The position numbers were made by a program, and so were the translations under genes. Below, piece by piece: positions 17,540 to 25,920 of a stretch of DNA of 56,713 bases (the first letter of the stretch is position 1; each line of letters opens with the position of its first letter). The notes beneath the pieces were generated by a model that saw nothing but the letters and a program-made list of their open reading frames with translations, did no database searches and was not told the origin of the DNA. The stretch comes from an uncultured Sphingobacteriales bacterium (GTDB lineage Bacteria; Bacteroidota; Bacteroidia; Chitinophagales; Chitinophagaceae), in NCBI GenBank assembly GCA_937871285.1, contig CALMQS010000008.1, positions 1 through 56,713 of the forward strand. The letters are read 5' to 3'.

Positions 17540-19018
17540 TTAGTTTATTACAATTTCTCCTATCTTATAAAATCCTCCCGGTAGTTTCCTGCTGTCTTTT
17601 ATGGGCAGCTCAATAGCTTTGTTATGAAAGCCGCATTCGTCCCGTAGCCCTATAGCTATGTCGTAAACGCCGGGTTGCATGTTCTTATCTACCGTTAATG
17701 GGTGATGCTCGGCAATTATCTCTCCCGGCAGCCAGTTGCGGCAGTCAGATCCTGTCAGGTCTTGCACGAATCTTTTTCCGTTTTGCTTACTGATCAATGC
17801 CACAGATAAAATGAACTTATGATAGGCCGGCGCCACGCCGTGATTCTCCCAGGTAAGCCGCAAATAATTGCGCTCACTGTTTTTACGGAGGGTATCCGGC
17901 AGCATGGCGAATTTTGGAAAATACCAGTAGCCGGCAATATTTGTTATCTTTTTTGCGTACTCATAGTTTTCACTAAGCCATTCACGGGGATAATAATGAA
18001 ACCCCACAAGCGAAGCATGCGTTTCGTATATGGCTTTCAGCAAGCCTTCACCATTGTTCCACATATTGCCTTTAACAACATCCCCGTAATGATCAGACTC
18101 AAGCACCACGGGGATCTTTTTATAGGTAGCAGAAAAAAGCTCAGGCGTACGAATGCACGCCGGTCCAAACCCGAGAGTTTTATACCATTGCACATTCCCG
18201 CTGTCATCTCTGAACCCAATGCCGTTTTTTAGTGCATAGTCGAATATAATATAATCCGAGCCGTCATCGGTATCCCGTTGTCCTATGGCGTCATCGCTGA
18301 TGATAAGGGTGGTTTTTTTATACCAGCGTTTATACAGGTCAATATGCAGTTTCAGTATTTCTGCCGGAATATCCTTAAAGCCGGAATATGCGGTATGCGC
18401 TTCGCCCCAATCGCCCAGGCTGCCGATATCAATATATTCCACCCAGGGTTTGCCATCGTAGCGTTCCGAAAATGCTTTGTGAAAATTGTTCAACTTCTGT
18501 AAAAACACAGGGTTATCGTAATCCGGCGCCCATGCTTTTGTTTTAAGATCGGGGTGATTGATGAAGTTGCCTTTGGCGCCTGCAAGCCTCACCCATTCGG
18601 GAGTGGCGTATACAATATTCGTTTCTTTACAGGTAATGCGAAAGGAAACCGTATGCCCCCACTTTACCCATTTTTGAATAAGAGTATCTATCAATGTCCA
18701 GTTATAAACGCCTTCTTTAGGTTCGAGATAGCTCCATGCCAGCCTGAAATAAATATCATTCAGTCCCGGAAAGTCGGGCAGGGAATCGTGGGGCGCCAGG
18801 CGGTTTCCGTAGTTCGATATACTATTGCTGAAATAATGAACGCTCCATCCTTTGTGCGGGTTTGAACAAACTTTAGTACTGTCCCAATATCTTTCAAGAT
18901 TAAAAAAAATGCGGTTTTTATAAGTGCCCATGCCTTTTTCGGGATCGGTGCCCAATGCCTGCGAAAATGCAAATGAATGGAACAGTAATGGGAATATAGA
19001 GAATATGATCTGCTTCAT
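17540..19018 (-). CDS. Exported DUF4832/DUF4874-type TIM-barrel protein
   Basis: A 492-residue exported protein resembling the DUF4832/DUF4874 family, which looks like clan GH-A glycosidases. A signal peptide ends at SFAFSQ (about residue 20). The family-like start of the mature protein is SNPHKGWSVHYFSN, followed by FRLAWSYLEPKEGVYNW, the typical substrate-barrel entry. WVEYIDIGSLGDWGEAH resembles the acid/base strand of clan A enzymes, and IPVVLESDHYGDVV may supply the second carboxylate. A C-terminal beta-sandwich starts near residue 385. No substrate is known to me for this family. It is in the same direction as the M14-like gene upstream and the aminotransferase downstream. Confidence 0.75.
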   Translation of the reverse strand: MKQIIFSIFPLLFHSFAFSQALGTDPEKGMGTYKNRIFFNLERYWDSTKVCSNPHKGWSVHYFSNSISNYGNRLAPHDSLPDFPGLNDIYFRLAWSYLEPKEGVYNWTLIDTLIQKWVKWGHTVSFRITCKETNIVYATPEWVRLAGAKGNFINHPDLKTKAWAPDYDNPVFLQKLNNFHKAFSERYDGKPWVEYIDIGSLGDWGEAHTAYSGFKDIPAEILKLHIDLYKRWYKKTTLIISDDAIGQRDTDDGSDYIIFDYALKNGIGFRDDSGNVQWYKTLGFGPACIRTPELFSATYKKIPVVLESDHYGDVVKGNMWNNGEGLLKAIYETHASLVGFHYYPREWLSENYEYAKKITNIAGYWYFPKFAMLPDTLRKNSERNYLRLTWENHGVAPAYHKFILSVALISKQNGKRFVQDLTGSDCRNWLPGEIIAEHHPLTVDKNMQPGVYDIAIGLRDECGFHNKAIELPIKDSRKLPGGFYKIGEIVIN

Positions 19019-19102
19019 GCTAAGGTTTATGAATTTGATATGTGTTTCCTCATAAAAATTTCACGCGGCGTTTGCAGCGGGTCAGCGCACGCAATGTCAT
19101 TT

Positions 19103-19130
19103 TCTTTGCGGTCTTTGCTCCTTTGCGTGA
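19103..19130. repeat. Iterated CTTTGCG repeat (family R7)
   Basis: Three degenerate copies of CTTTGCG(GT) lie in the gap between the M14-like gene and the DUF4832-type gene, ending CTTTGCGTGAAA. It resembles the other short iterated intergenic words in this window, but no second copy was found here. Confidence 0.5.
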
Positions 19131-19146
19131 AATGTTCAAACATTTG

Positions 19147-20376
19147 TCATTTACTTTTTAAAAAATAATCTGTAATCCCCAGCGCGATACCTTTTCCGTA
19201 ATTGTAATAATCGTCTATGGTGAGATATGCTTCATTTTTAATTCCTGATTGCGGTATTTCAAAAGTACCCGAAGGAATATGAAACTCCTTTGCCAGGCAA
19301 TTGTTCAGCGATCCGGGAAATTCCATAGGAATGTATTCTACGGGCCAGTAGTTATTGAAATGTGGTGTAAGGTCAGCTAACATGCTTTCGGGCGTATGCA
19401 GCAGGTTCATTGAGCCCTGTTGTCCCTGGCTGTGAATATCGAGACCGAGGTCAATATGTCGCCCTGAATTTAGCCAGCCGCGTATCCATTCTTTTACACA
19501 AGCTACTTCCGGTTCAACAGGCAGATGAAGGGTATCGGTAAAATCATCGTCCCATTCCTGGTTCAGGTCTTCATAGTTGCCATTGAACCTTGTTATGCCA
19601 TGAAAGATACCATCGGGATTCATCATCGGGATGATCTTATATACTGTCGTTTTTCTTGCAATAGCGGCATTTTCATCATCTGAGAGCAGGAAGTTAAGAA
19701 GTCCTGATACTACGTACCCGCCACAGTATTCACCGGGGTGTTGCAGTGTTGTAATAAACACTGTTTTCTTTTCAACATCAGAGATAGCTGTATCCGTAAC
19801 CGTTAGTAAGTGAATGTTTCTGCCCTGTTGCGTTGTGCCTAAAGTTTCAATAGTTAAAAATGGTTTACCGGCAATGGAATCAATCAACGCCAATCCCTGG
19901 CTGTAAGAGAAGGGGTGCGCATAAGCCACCCACACGGAATCTGCTGCAAAGGTATTACGAAAAGTAAGCGAATGAAGTTTGTCATCATACCGAACATTGC
20001 TTATTCTCTGCCAGTTTTTCTGGTCATAGGAATAAACAGGCTGGGTGCCTTTGGTATAAATGAGGTGCGGACCACCTCTGTAAATACCCGCCAGACTATC
20101 AAGTTTAATAGTAATGTCTTTGCCAGCCACATTATTGAGCTTGAAATAAAACCAATAATACTGATTATCGCTGCTGCTCTTTTGTTTCCAGTGAATGGGC
20201 CAACCGGTGAGGAAATTCGGTTTTGATTCCCATAAAGTATCAATGCTGCCTGAATCAAAATCGCCGGTAACTGTTACGGGGGATGAGCTGGCAGTACGGC
20301 TGCTTTTCCCGGGGTTACAATCAATCCCACTCAATGCAGCAATAATCATTATGTAAAAAAGTACCCGTAACTCCAT
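19147..20376 (-). CDS. Exported M14-family metallocarboxypeptidase-like protein, CCP/AGBL type
   Basis: A 409-residue protein from the ATG at 20376, chosen because it gives a compact signal peptide (MELRVLFYIMIIAALSGIDC). A reading from 20415 adds 13 residues. The cysteine suggests a lipoprotein, although Asp before it is atypical. An N-terminal beta-sandwich, with YYWFYFKLNN and VWVAYAHPFSYSQ, resembles that of cytosolic carboxypeptidases. Zinc ligands are His213 and Glu216 (LQHPGE) and His315 (LDIHSQG); Glu373 in GTFEIP is the likely catalytic base. The usual DLNR motif reads DLNQ, so the arginine that binds the substrate carboxylate is missing. It is divergent from the exported PIG-L gene. 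Confidence 0.8.
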   Translation of the reverse strand: MELRVLFYIMIIAALSGIDCNPGKSSRTASSSPVTVTGDFDSGSIDTLWESKPNFLTGWPIHWKQKSSSDNQYYWFYFKLNNVAGKDITIKLDSLAGIYRGGPHLIYTKGTQPVYSYDQKNWQRISNVRYDDKLHSLTFRNTFAADSVWVAYAHPFSYSQGLALIDSIAGKPFLTIETLGTTQQGRNIHLLTVTDTAISDVEKKTVFITTLQHPGEYCGGYVVSGLLNFLLSDDENAAIARKTTVYKIIPMMNPDGIFHGITRFNGNYEDLNQEWDDDFTDTLHLPVEPEVACVKEWIRGWLNSGRHIDLGLDIHSQGQQGSMNLLHTPESMLADLTPHFNNYWPVEYIPMEFPGSLNNCLAKEFHIPSGTFEIPQSGIKNEAYLTIDDYYNYGKGIALGITDYFLKSK

Positions 20377-20430
20377 ATCGCCAAATGTACAAGTAATGTA
20401 AAATCTTTTTTTCATCTATTTCAACTGTTC

Positions 20431-20455
20431 ATTATCTTATTTTGTACAAAATAGG
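20431..20455. promoter_or_regulatory. Candidate AraC-type operator, inverted arrangement
   Basis: ATTATCTTATTTTG (20431-20444) followed after TA by CAAAATAGG (20447-20455). Bases 20438-20453 form a perfect 16-base palindrome. The 14-base arm is the exact reverse complement of 22475-22488, and CAAAATAGG recurs at 22454-22462. The site lies between the divergent M14-like and PIG-L genes, 55 and 79 bases from their starts. Confidence 0.6.
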
Positions 20456-20533
20456 TTACTACTTTATCCAAATTGATTAACAGTTGATGTGTGAATGCAT
20501 TTAATTTTATGGATCAACGCATAAGCAATACCA

Positions 20534-21367
20534 ATGAGCAATTATTTTTTTTTAGCGGCCTCTGTTTTATTGTTTAGCTGTAGCAACGAACAAAAATCAT
20601 CTTTAGAATCTACAGTAGAAAACAGCGCATCAGTCAAAACTATAATGGCAGTGTTTGCACATCCCGATGATGAGATTGACGTTAGCCCTTTACTTACCAA
20701 ACTTGCATTGCAGGGGCATAAGGTGTATTTAACGATCGCTACCAATGGAGATATGGGTGTTCGCGATCACGCTAAAATTCCTGCAGGAGATTCGCTTGCC
20801 CGTGTGCGGGCGCGGGAAACAGAATGTACATGCAAAACACTGGGTATAAATCCGCCGATCATGCTTGGCTTGGGAGACGGCAAATTGACCAATCGTAATG
20901 CGCTTTCCATTTTAAGAAAAAGATTAGACAGTATTATTACGATCTATAAGCCGGATATCGTTATCACCTGGGGAGCAGAGGGCGGCTCGGGCCATCCTGA
21001 TCACAGGATGGTTGGGGCGGTGGTTACTGAAATTTTCCAGTCAGGGCAGTCATCCCATTTTGGAAAATTATTTTATACTGCGATACCAACCGAACACTGG
21101 AGAGATGAGCCACCGTATAAGTCAGAAATATCAATGGATTATCACCGGGGTTATAAATCAGTAGAGAAAAAGTACTTGCCTATACGGATATGGTGCAGCG
21201 AACAGGAAAACAAAATTGCCAGGGATGCCATGCGCTGCAACACATCTCAGTATCCGCCTGAAGAATTAGACGATAATGAACTTTGGATGAGGAATATGAA
21301 TAAGGATACCGTTTATTTAAGACCTTACACGAACGCGGGATATATAAGTGATGATATTTTTAAGTAA
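20534..21367 (+). CDS. Exported PIG-L family deacetylase (lipoprotein)
   Basis: A 277-residue zinc-dependent N-deacetylase of the PIG-L/LmbE family, which removes acetyl groups from N-acetylated sugars. The N terminus is a short lipoprotein signal with lipobox LLFSC (Cys16), so the enzyme should be membrane-anchored outside the cytoplasm. Metal and catalytic motifs are AHPDDE (residues 42-47) and GHPDH (153-157). Nine consecutive T residues at 20545-20553 encode part of the signal peptide. A second, cytoplasmic member of the family lies at 37897. The upstream gap carries the candidate AraC-type operator. Confidence 0.88.
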   Translation: MSNYFFLAASVLLFSCSNEQKSSLESTVENSASVKTIMAVFAHPDDEIDVSPLLTKLALQGHKVYLTIATNGDMGVRDHAKIPAGDSLARVRARETECTCKTLGINPPIMLGLGDGKLTNRNALSILRKRLDSIITIYKPDIVITWGAEGGSGHPDHRMVGAVVTEIFQSGQSSHFGKLFYTAIPTEHWRDEPPYKSEISMDYHRGYKSVEKKYLPIRIWCSEQENKIARDAMRCNTSQYPPEELDDNELWMRNMNKDTVYLRPYTNAGYISDDIFK

Positions 21368-21525
21368 GAGAGATGTATCCGGTGTGGTAATACTTTTTTG
21401 GGAAGACCTGAATCTCCGGAGAACATAATAGTGTACAAACATAATTACTTCATACAGCAGCGGGTATTGACTTTTGAACCAGGTTTGTTGGAATAACATT
21501 GTATTTAAATAATTTTACATGGTAG

Positions 21526-22398
21526 TTATACCGGTTGATACAAAGACACCTTCTGATAGTTCATGCGGTAAGTTTTGGGCTGGCAGTCTTTGAATTTTTT
21601 AAACTGCCTGTAGAAAAAAGGAATGCTTTCAAATCCGGAAGCATAACATATTTCACTTATTTGCTTATCGGTTTCAATAAGTAGTTTACAGGCCCTGTTG
21701 ATTTTGTATTCATTTAAAAATTCAAAGAAGGGCTTTTTCATGGTTTTACTGAAATACCGGGAGAAATATTCTTCACTCATGTTTAGCTTTGATGCGATAT
21801 CGGCAAGGGAAACCTGCTCCTGGTAATGCGTTTGAATATAATTGTAAACGGCGTTGATGCGTGTTTTGTCGGTATCATTCAGGTCACCGGTAAATTCCTG
21901 TTCACATAAAAACCTGAACGCGGAGTTATGGGCCAGATCCTGCAATATCTGCAGCAGTATCATCAGCTTATCAAATGGCGACGCGTTAAGGAGGTTGAAG
22001 AATTTTTGCTTTAATGCCATAACTACCCCGTTGTCAACCTTAATACCCTTGTTCATTGATACGGCTAAATTCCGGATGGATTCAAATTCTATGCTTTGCA
22101 TCCATGATTTATCAAAAAATTCTTCTTTCAGATAAATAACAATAGCGGTTACGGGCTGTTCCTGGTCTGCAGTAGTATTCCAGGTGTGCGGTAAGTTAGA
22201 GCCCAGCAAAACAAGCTCCTCCTCGTAAAAATTTTCAATAGAATTACCTACGTATCTTACTCCTTTACCGCTCAGGATAAAGGCCAGCTCCAGTTCCGAA
22301 TGATAGTGCCAAGGATAGTAAAACTCTTTAGTGTTTTTTTGAAATTCTACTTTGAATAACTTTGATTCGGACGGTATGGGCTTATAGTGCGGTTTCAT
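21526..22398 (-). CDS. AraC-family transcriptional regulator with cupin domain
   Basis: A 290-residue regulator. The N-terminal cupin-type ligand domain shows YPWHYHSELELAFILSG at about residues 28-44 and GSNLPHTW. The C-terminal domain, from about 185, has the two helix-turn-helix motifs of AraC/XylS proteins: VSLADIASKLNMSEEYFSRYF and ISEICYASGFESIPFFYRQFK, ending KDCQPKTYR. It lies between the exported PIG-L gene and the SusC gene and is the only transcription factor in the accessory region. The two composite sites at 20431 and 22454 are its likely targets, including its own promoter. The inducer is probably a sugar, which is not visible from sequence. Confidence 0.92.
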   Translation of the reverse strand: MKPHYKPIPSESKLFKVEFQKNTKEFYYPWHYHSELELAFILSGKGVRYVGNSIENFYEEELVLLGSNLPHTWNTTADQEQPVTAIVIYLKEEFFDKSWMQSIEFESIRNLAVSMNKGIKVDNGVVMALKQKFFNLLNASPFDKLMILLQILQDLAHNSAFRFLCEQEFTGDLNDTDKTRINAVYNYIQTHYQEQVSLADIASKLNMSEEYFSRYFSKTMKKPFFEFLNEYKINRACKLLIETDKQISEICYASGFESIPFFYRQFKKFKDCQPKTYRMNYQKVSLYQPV

Positions 22399-22453
22399 TT
22401 TTTAAATATATAGTAATTTGTATTATTTTTTTATTATTTAACATATTGTACGA

Positions 22454-22488
22454 CAAAATAGGACAGTAAATGCGCAAAATAAGATAAT
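22454..22488. promoter_or_regulatory. Candidate AraC-type operator, direct repeat phased at 21 bp
   Basis: CAAAATAGG starts at 22454 and CAAAATAAGATAAT starts at 22475, exactly 21 bases apart, which places both on the same face of the helix as in classic AraC half-sites. The second word occurs in reverse complement at 20431-20444. The site lies 56-90 bases upstream of the AraC start and about 330 bases upstream of the SusC start. Confidence 0.65.
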
Positions 22489-22742
22489 AACCCGCTTTGC
22501 CTGGATGCCTGCACGTATAATGCAATGGTATCTGATGTGTTTTATTCTACCTTTTATATCATAATAATATAATGACTATACCGCTCATATAGCATATCCT
22601 TTTACTTCATTATTATCATTGCATGAATATACGGTTGTGCGCCATGACGAGAAAAGGGAAAACGGCAACCTGGCTTCAAAAGAAACACAAGATAGGATAC
22701 GGAATAAGCAAGATGGTGTAATAATACTGTTTGCTCAACAAA

Positions 22743-22750
22743 TATTTTTG
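22743..22750 (+). promoter_or_regulatory. Candidate -7 promoter element for the susCD run
   Basis: TATTTTTG fits the Bacteroidota -7 consensus TAnnTTTG at every position and lies 65 bases before the SusC start. The expected TTG at -33 is not found at standard spacing. That would fit a promoter needing an activator, but chance is possible in AT-rich DNA. Confidence 0.35.
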
Positions 22751-22815
22751 TAACATAGAACCGGTACACTTTAGAACCGGATGCTGTTTTAAGCTAAATA
22801 CACAAAATAATTGCT

Positions 22816-25800
22816 ATGAAATTAAAATCATTACCATTCCCCGCTTCAGGAAAAACAGTTCTTATGCTGTTTGTTGCTCTCCTTCTAGGAAGAGCTGTTA
22901 TTGCGCAAACCGGTTTTACGCTTACAGGTAAAATTACAGATGGTGAAACTGCTTTGGCAGATGTATCTGTTATCATTCAGGAAACACAACAGGGTACCAC
23001 CACAAATGAAGCTGGTGTGTTTACCTTAAATGTTTCGAGCGGACAAACGCTTGTTATTTCCCATACAGGGTATGAAACACAAACAAGAAAAGTGGGTAAC
23101 CAAAACCAGCTCACTATTGTTTTGAAGGCATCGGCAGGCAATGTGCTGGACGATGTGGTAATAGTAGGGTATGGAACGCAAAGGAAAACGTCTTTAACTG
23201 CGGCGGTATCCACTATGAAAGGGAAAGAAATCGCTTCTGTGCCTATTGCCAATTTAAGTAATGGCTTAGGCGGAAGAGTGTCTGGCGTTATTGTAAAGCA
23301 GGGTTCAGGCGAACCGGGATACGACGGTTCCAATATTTACATCAGGGGCGTGTCTTCCACAGGAGCCAACCAGCCGCTGCTGATTGTTGACGGTATTCCA
23401 AGATCGTTTCAACACCTGGATCCTAATGCAATAGAAACATTTACGGTGTTAAAAGATGCCGCTGCTGTAGCGCCTTACGGTGTTGCGGGAGCTAATGGTG
23501 TAATACTGGTTACTACCAAAAAAGGTAAGACCGGCGCGCCATCGCTTACCTATAACGGTTATGTAGGGTTTCAGAACCCCGTGGTATTGCCCGATTTTGT
23601 AAATTCATTCCAGTATGCTACATTAAGAAATGCGGCCGCTGCCAATGAAGGGTTACCTGCAGCCTATACTGCGGAAGAATTGCAAAAATTCCAGGACGGC
23701 TCTGACCCAGACGCATACCCGACACATAACGATATATGGGGTACCATCACCAATAAAAATGCATTAATAACACAGCACAATGTTGAGATTTCAGGCGGTT
23801 CGGAAAGAGTAAAGTATTACGCGGCGCTCGGCTATATGCACCAGGACGGTATGTGGAAGTCTTCCGGTATAACCAATACACGCCGTTTTAATCTTACTTT
23901 GAACCTGGATGCCCAGGTAACGTCCACTACTTCGGTTTCGTTTAACCTGAACGGACGCAATCAAAACAGCAACTTCCCCGCTGTATCTACCGGTCGTATT
24001 TTTGAGCTGGTCGGCTACCTGCACCCGTTATACGGGCCTTTATATTTCAGCAACGGTATGCCGGGAACATTCCTTACCGGAAGCCTTTTCAACAGCGGAT
24101 ACGATAAGTACAATATCAACGCGCTGTATTCGCAACTATCCGTTGAGCAGAAAATACCTTTTGTTCCGGGCTTAAAATTAAGGGGAACCATCGCATACGA
24201 TCCTACGTACACATCACGTAAATTATGGACCCTGCCTGTGCACAAAGCAAGCCTTGATAAGTCGCAAACGCCTTATGTTATCAATGATGGTATCTGGGGG
24301 CAAACCAAGCCTTCACTCAGCCAAAACATAGATTTTGCAACACAGCTCACCTATCAGGCCGGGTTTAACTACGACGGCTCTTTTGGAAAACATAATATAG
24401 GGGTGCTGGGCTTGTTTGAAGCGAAAGCCAATGATCTGGCAAGCCTCGCTGCATCAAGAAGGAATTTTAATTTAACCATTGATGAAATTAATATGGGTAG
24501 CTCCAGCGCATCCGACATGTCTACAGGCGGCGCTTCCAGCACTGCAAGGCAGGCGGGCCTGGTATACAGGGTTGCTTATAACTATGCGCAGAAATACCTG
24601 GTGGAAGCAAGCGGTCGCTATGACGGAAGCTATTATTTCGCTCCGGACAAACGTTGGGGTTTCTTCCCTGCCTTTTCTGTGGGCTGGCGCTTATCAGAAG
24701 AAAACTTTTTGAAGAATAAGTTCAACTGGCTCGACAACCTGAAAGTAAGAGCTTCTTATGGTGAAGTAGGGGCTCTTGCCGGTAGTCCTTTCCAGTATAT
24801 GAGCACCTATGACGTATTGGGCACTAATTACATTTTGGGCGGCAATGCCGTTCAGGGAATCCGCGAAAGAGCAGAGCCTAACCCCGCTATTACATGGGAG
24901 CGGGCCAAAAAAACAGATATCGGCCTGGAAGCCAACTTATGGCAGGGGTTATTGAATTTTGAAATAGATTATTTCTATGAAAAAAGATCCAACATGCTAC
25001 TTACGCCTGATGTGATTGTGCCTGCTGAATATGGGGTTGGACTTAGCCAGGTAAATGCGGGTATAATGGAAAACCGTGGTTTTGATTTTACGATCAGTTC
25101 GGTATATGATTTTTCCAGGGATCTGCAGGTATCATTGGGCGCTAATATGACTTACGCCAGAAACAAAATGCTACAGATTTTTGAAGGTCCCACCACTTAT
25201 AATAACCCTAACCGGCGGCTAACCGGCAGACCTTTAGGAACGCAATTCGGATATCATGCCTTAGGATATTTCCAGGCAGACGATTTTGATGGCAGCGGCG
25301 CTTTAAAGCCGGGAATAGCCACACAACCCTGGGGAGCAGTACAACCGGGCGATATCAGGTATGAAGATCTTAATAAAGATGGCCAGATCAATAATGATGA
25401 TCTAACCGTAATTGGCGATCCAACAGCAGTTCCGGGAATTATCTATGGGTTTTCTCCGGGAGTGAAATATAAGGGCTTTGCATTGGATCTGCTGTTCCAG
25501 GGTACGGCTAAAACCAATTGGTATTATCACGGCTCTTCTATCATGCCTTTCTGGGAAACCATGCTTCCTTATGTTCAGAATTTTGACTACTGGACCCCGG
25601 AAAATACCAATGCTAAATTTCCACGTTTAACGTCTTCGCCAACAGTAAATAATGAGCAACGATCCTCTTTCTGGATGGGTAGTTCCAGTTACCTTCGGTT
25701 GAAGAGCGCTACGCTTTCTTATACTATTCCATCGGCTGTTATGAGCCGTATTAAAATTCAGAGCGCCAGGATTTATGTGTCCGGACAAAATATTCTTACC

Positions 25801-25920
25801 TGGACAAAACTGATGAACTACGATCCGGAAGTTGGTCCCAACAATTCATGGATACCCAATGGTACCTGGGGCTATCCTAATCAGAAAGCACTCTCAATAG
25901 GAGCTAATATTACCTTTTAA
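22816..25920 (+). CDS. SusC/RagA-family TonB-dependent receptor
   Basis: A 1034-residue outer-membrane receptor that, with its SusD partner, imports oligosaccharides or other oligomers using TonB energy. A signal peptide ends near VIAQTGF. A carboxypeptidase-D-like regulatory domain follows (TGKITDGETALADVSVII to about residue 105), then the stretch DDVVIVGYGTQRK at the start of the plug, with IYIRGVSSTGANQPLLIVDG inside the plug. The rest is the 22-strand barrel, ending in a terminal phenylalanine (GANITF). The stop codon overlaps the SusD start by one base. Canonical SusC signatures are complete. Confidence 0.95.
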   Translation: MKLKSLPFPASGKTVLMLFVALLLGRAVIAQTGFTLTGKITDGETALADVSVIIQETQQGTTTNEAGVFTLNVSSGQTLVISHTGYETQTRKVGNQNQLTIVLKASAGNVLDDVVIVGYGTQRKTSLTAAVSTMKGKEIASVPIANLSNGLGGRVSGVIVKQGSGEPGYDGSNIYIRGVSSTGANQPLLIVDGIPRSFQHLDPNAIETFTVLKDAAAVAPYGVAGANGVILVTTKKGKTGAPSLTYNGYVGFQNPVVLPDFVNSFQYATLRNAAAANEGLPAAYTAEELQKFQDGSDPDAYPTHNDIWGTITNKNALITQHNVEISGGSERVKYYAALGYMHQDGMWKSSGITNTRRFNLTLNLDAQVTSTTSVSFNLNGRNQNSNFPAVSTGRIFELVGYLHPLYGPLYFSNGMPGTFLTGSLFNSGYDKYNINALYSQLSVEQKIPFVPGLKLRGTIAYDPTYTSRKLWTLPVHKASLDKSQTPYVINDGIWGQTKPSLSQNIDFATQLTYQAGFNYDGSFGKHNIGVLGLFEAKANDLASLAASRRNFNLTIDEINMGSSSASDMSTGGASSTARQAGLVYRVAYNYAQKYLVEASGRYDGSYYFAPDKRWGFFPAFSVGWRLSEENFLKNKFNWLDNLKVRASYGEVGALAGSPFQYMSTYDVLGTNYILGGNAVQGIRERAEPNPAITWERAKKTDIGLEANLWQGLLNFEIDYFYEKRSNMLLTPDVIVPAEYGVGLSQVNAGIMENRGFDFTISSVYDFSRDLQVSLGANMTYARNKMLQIFEGPTTYNNPNRRLTGRPLGTQFGYHALGYFQADDFDGSGALKPGIATQPWGAVQPGDIRYEDLNKDGQINNDDLTVIGDPTAVPGIIYGFSPGVKYKGFALDLLFQGTAKTNWYYHGSSIMPFWETMLPYVQNFDYWTPENTNAKFPRLTSSPTVNNEQRSSFWMGSSSYLRLKSATLSYTIPSAVMSRIKIQSARIYVSGQNILTWTKLMNYDPEVGPNNSWIPNGTWGYPNQKALSIGANITF

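Larger units (their letters stand above)
22399..22815. other. Regulatory gap between the AraC gene and susC-like gene
   Basis: This 417-base divergent gap has no supported gene. It holds the 21-bp phased direct repeat at 22454-22488, a -7-like element at 22743-22750, and a 9-base direct repeat TAGAACCGG at 22756-22764 and 22772-22780 in the presumed 5' leader. Bases 22490-22740 show nothing that I can interpret. Confidence 0.6.

Noticed and set aside
20431..20455. Read as the PIG-L promoter (TTATTTTG as a -7 element)
   Set aside because: It does not match TAnnTTTG exactly and is better explained as a regulator site shared with 22454-22488.
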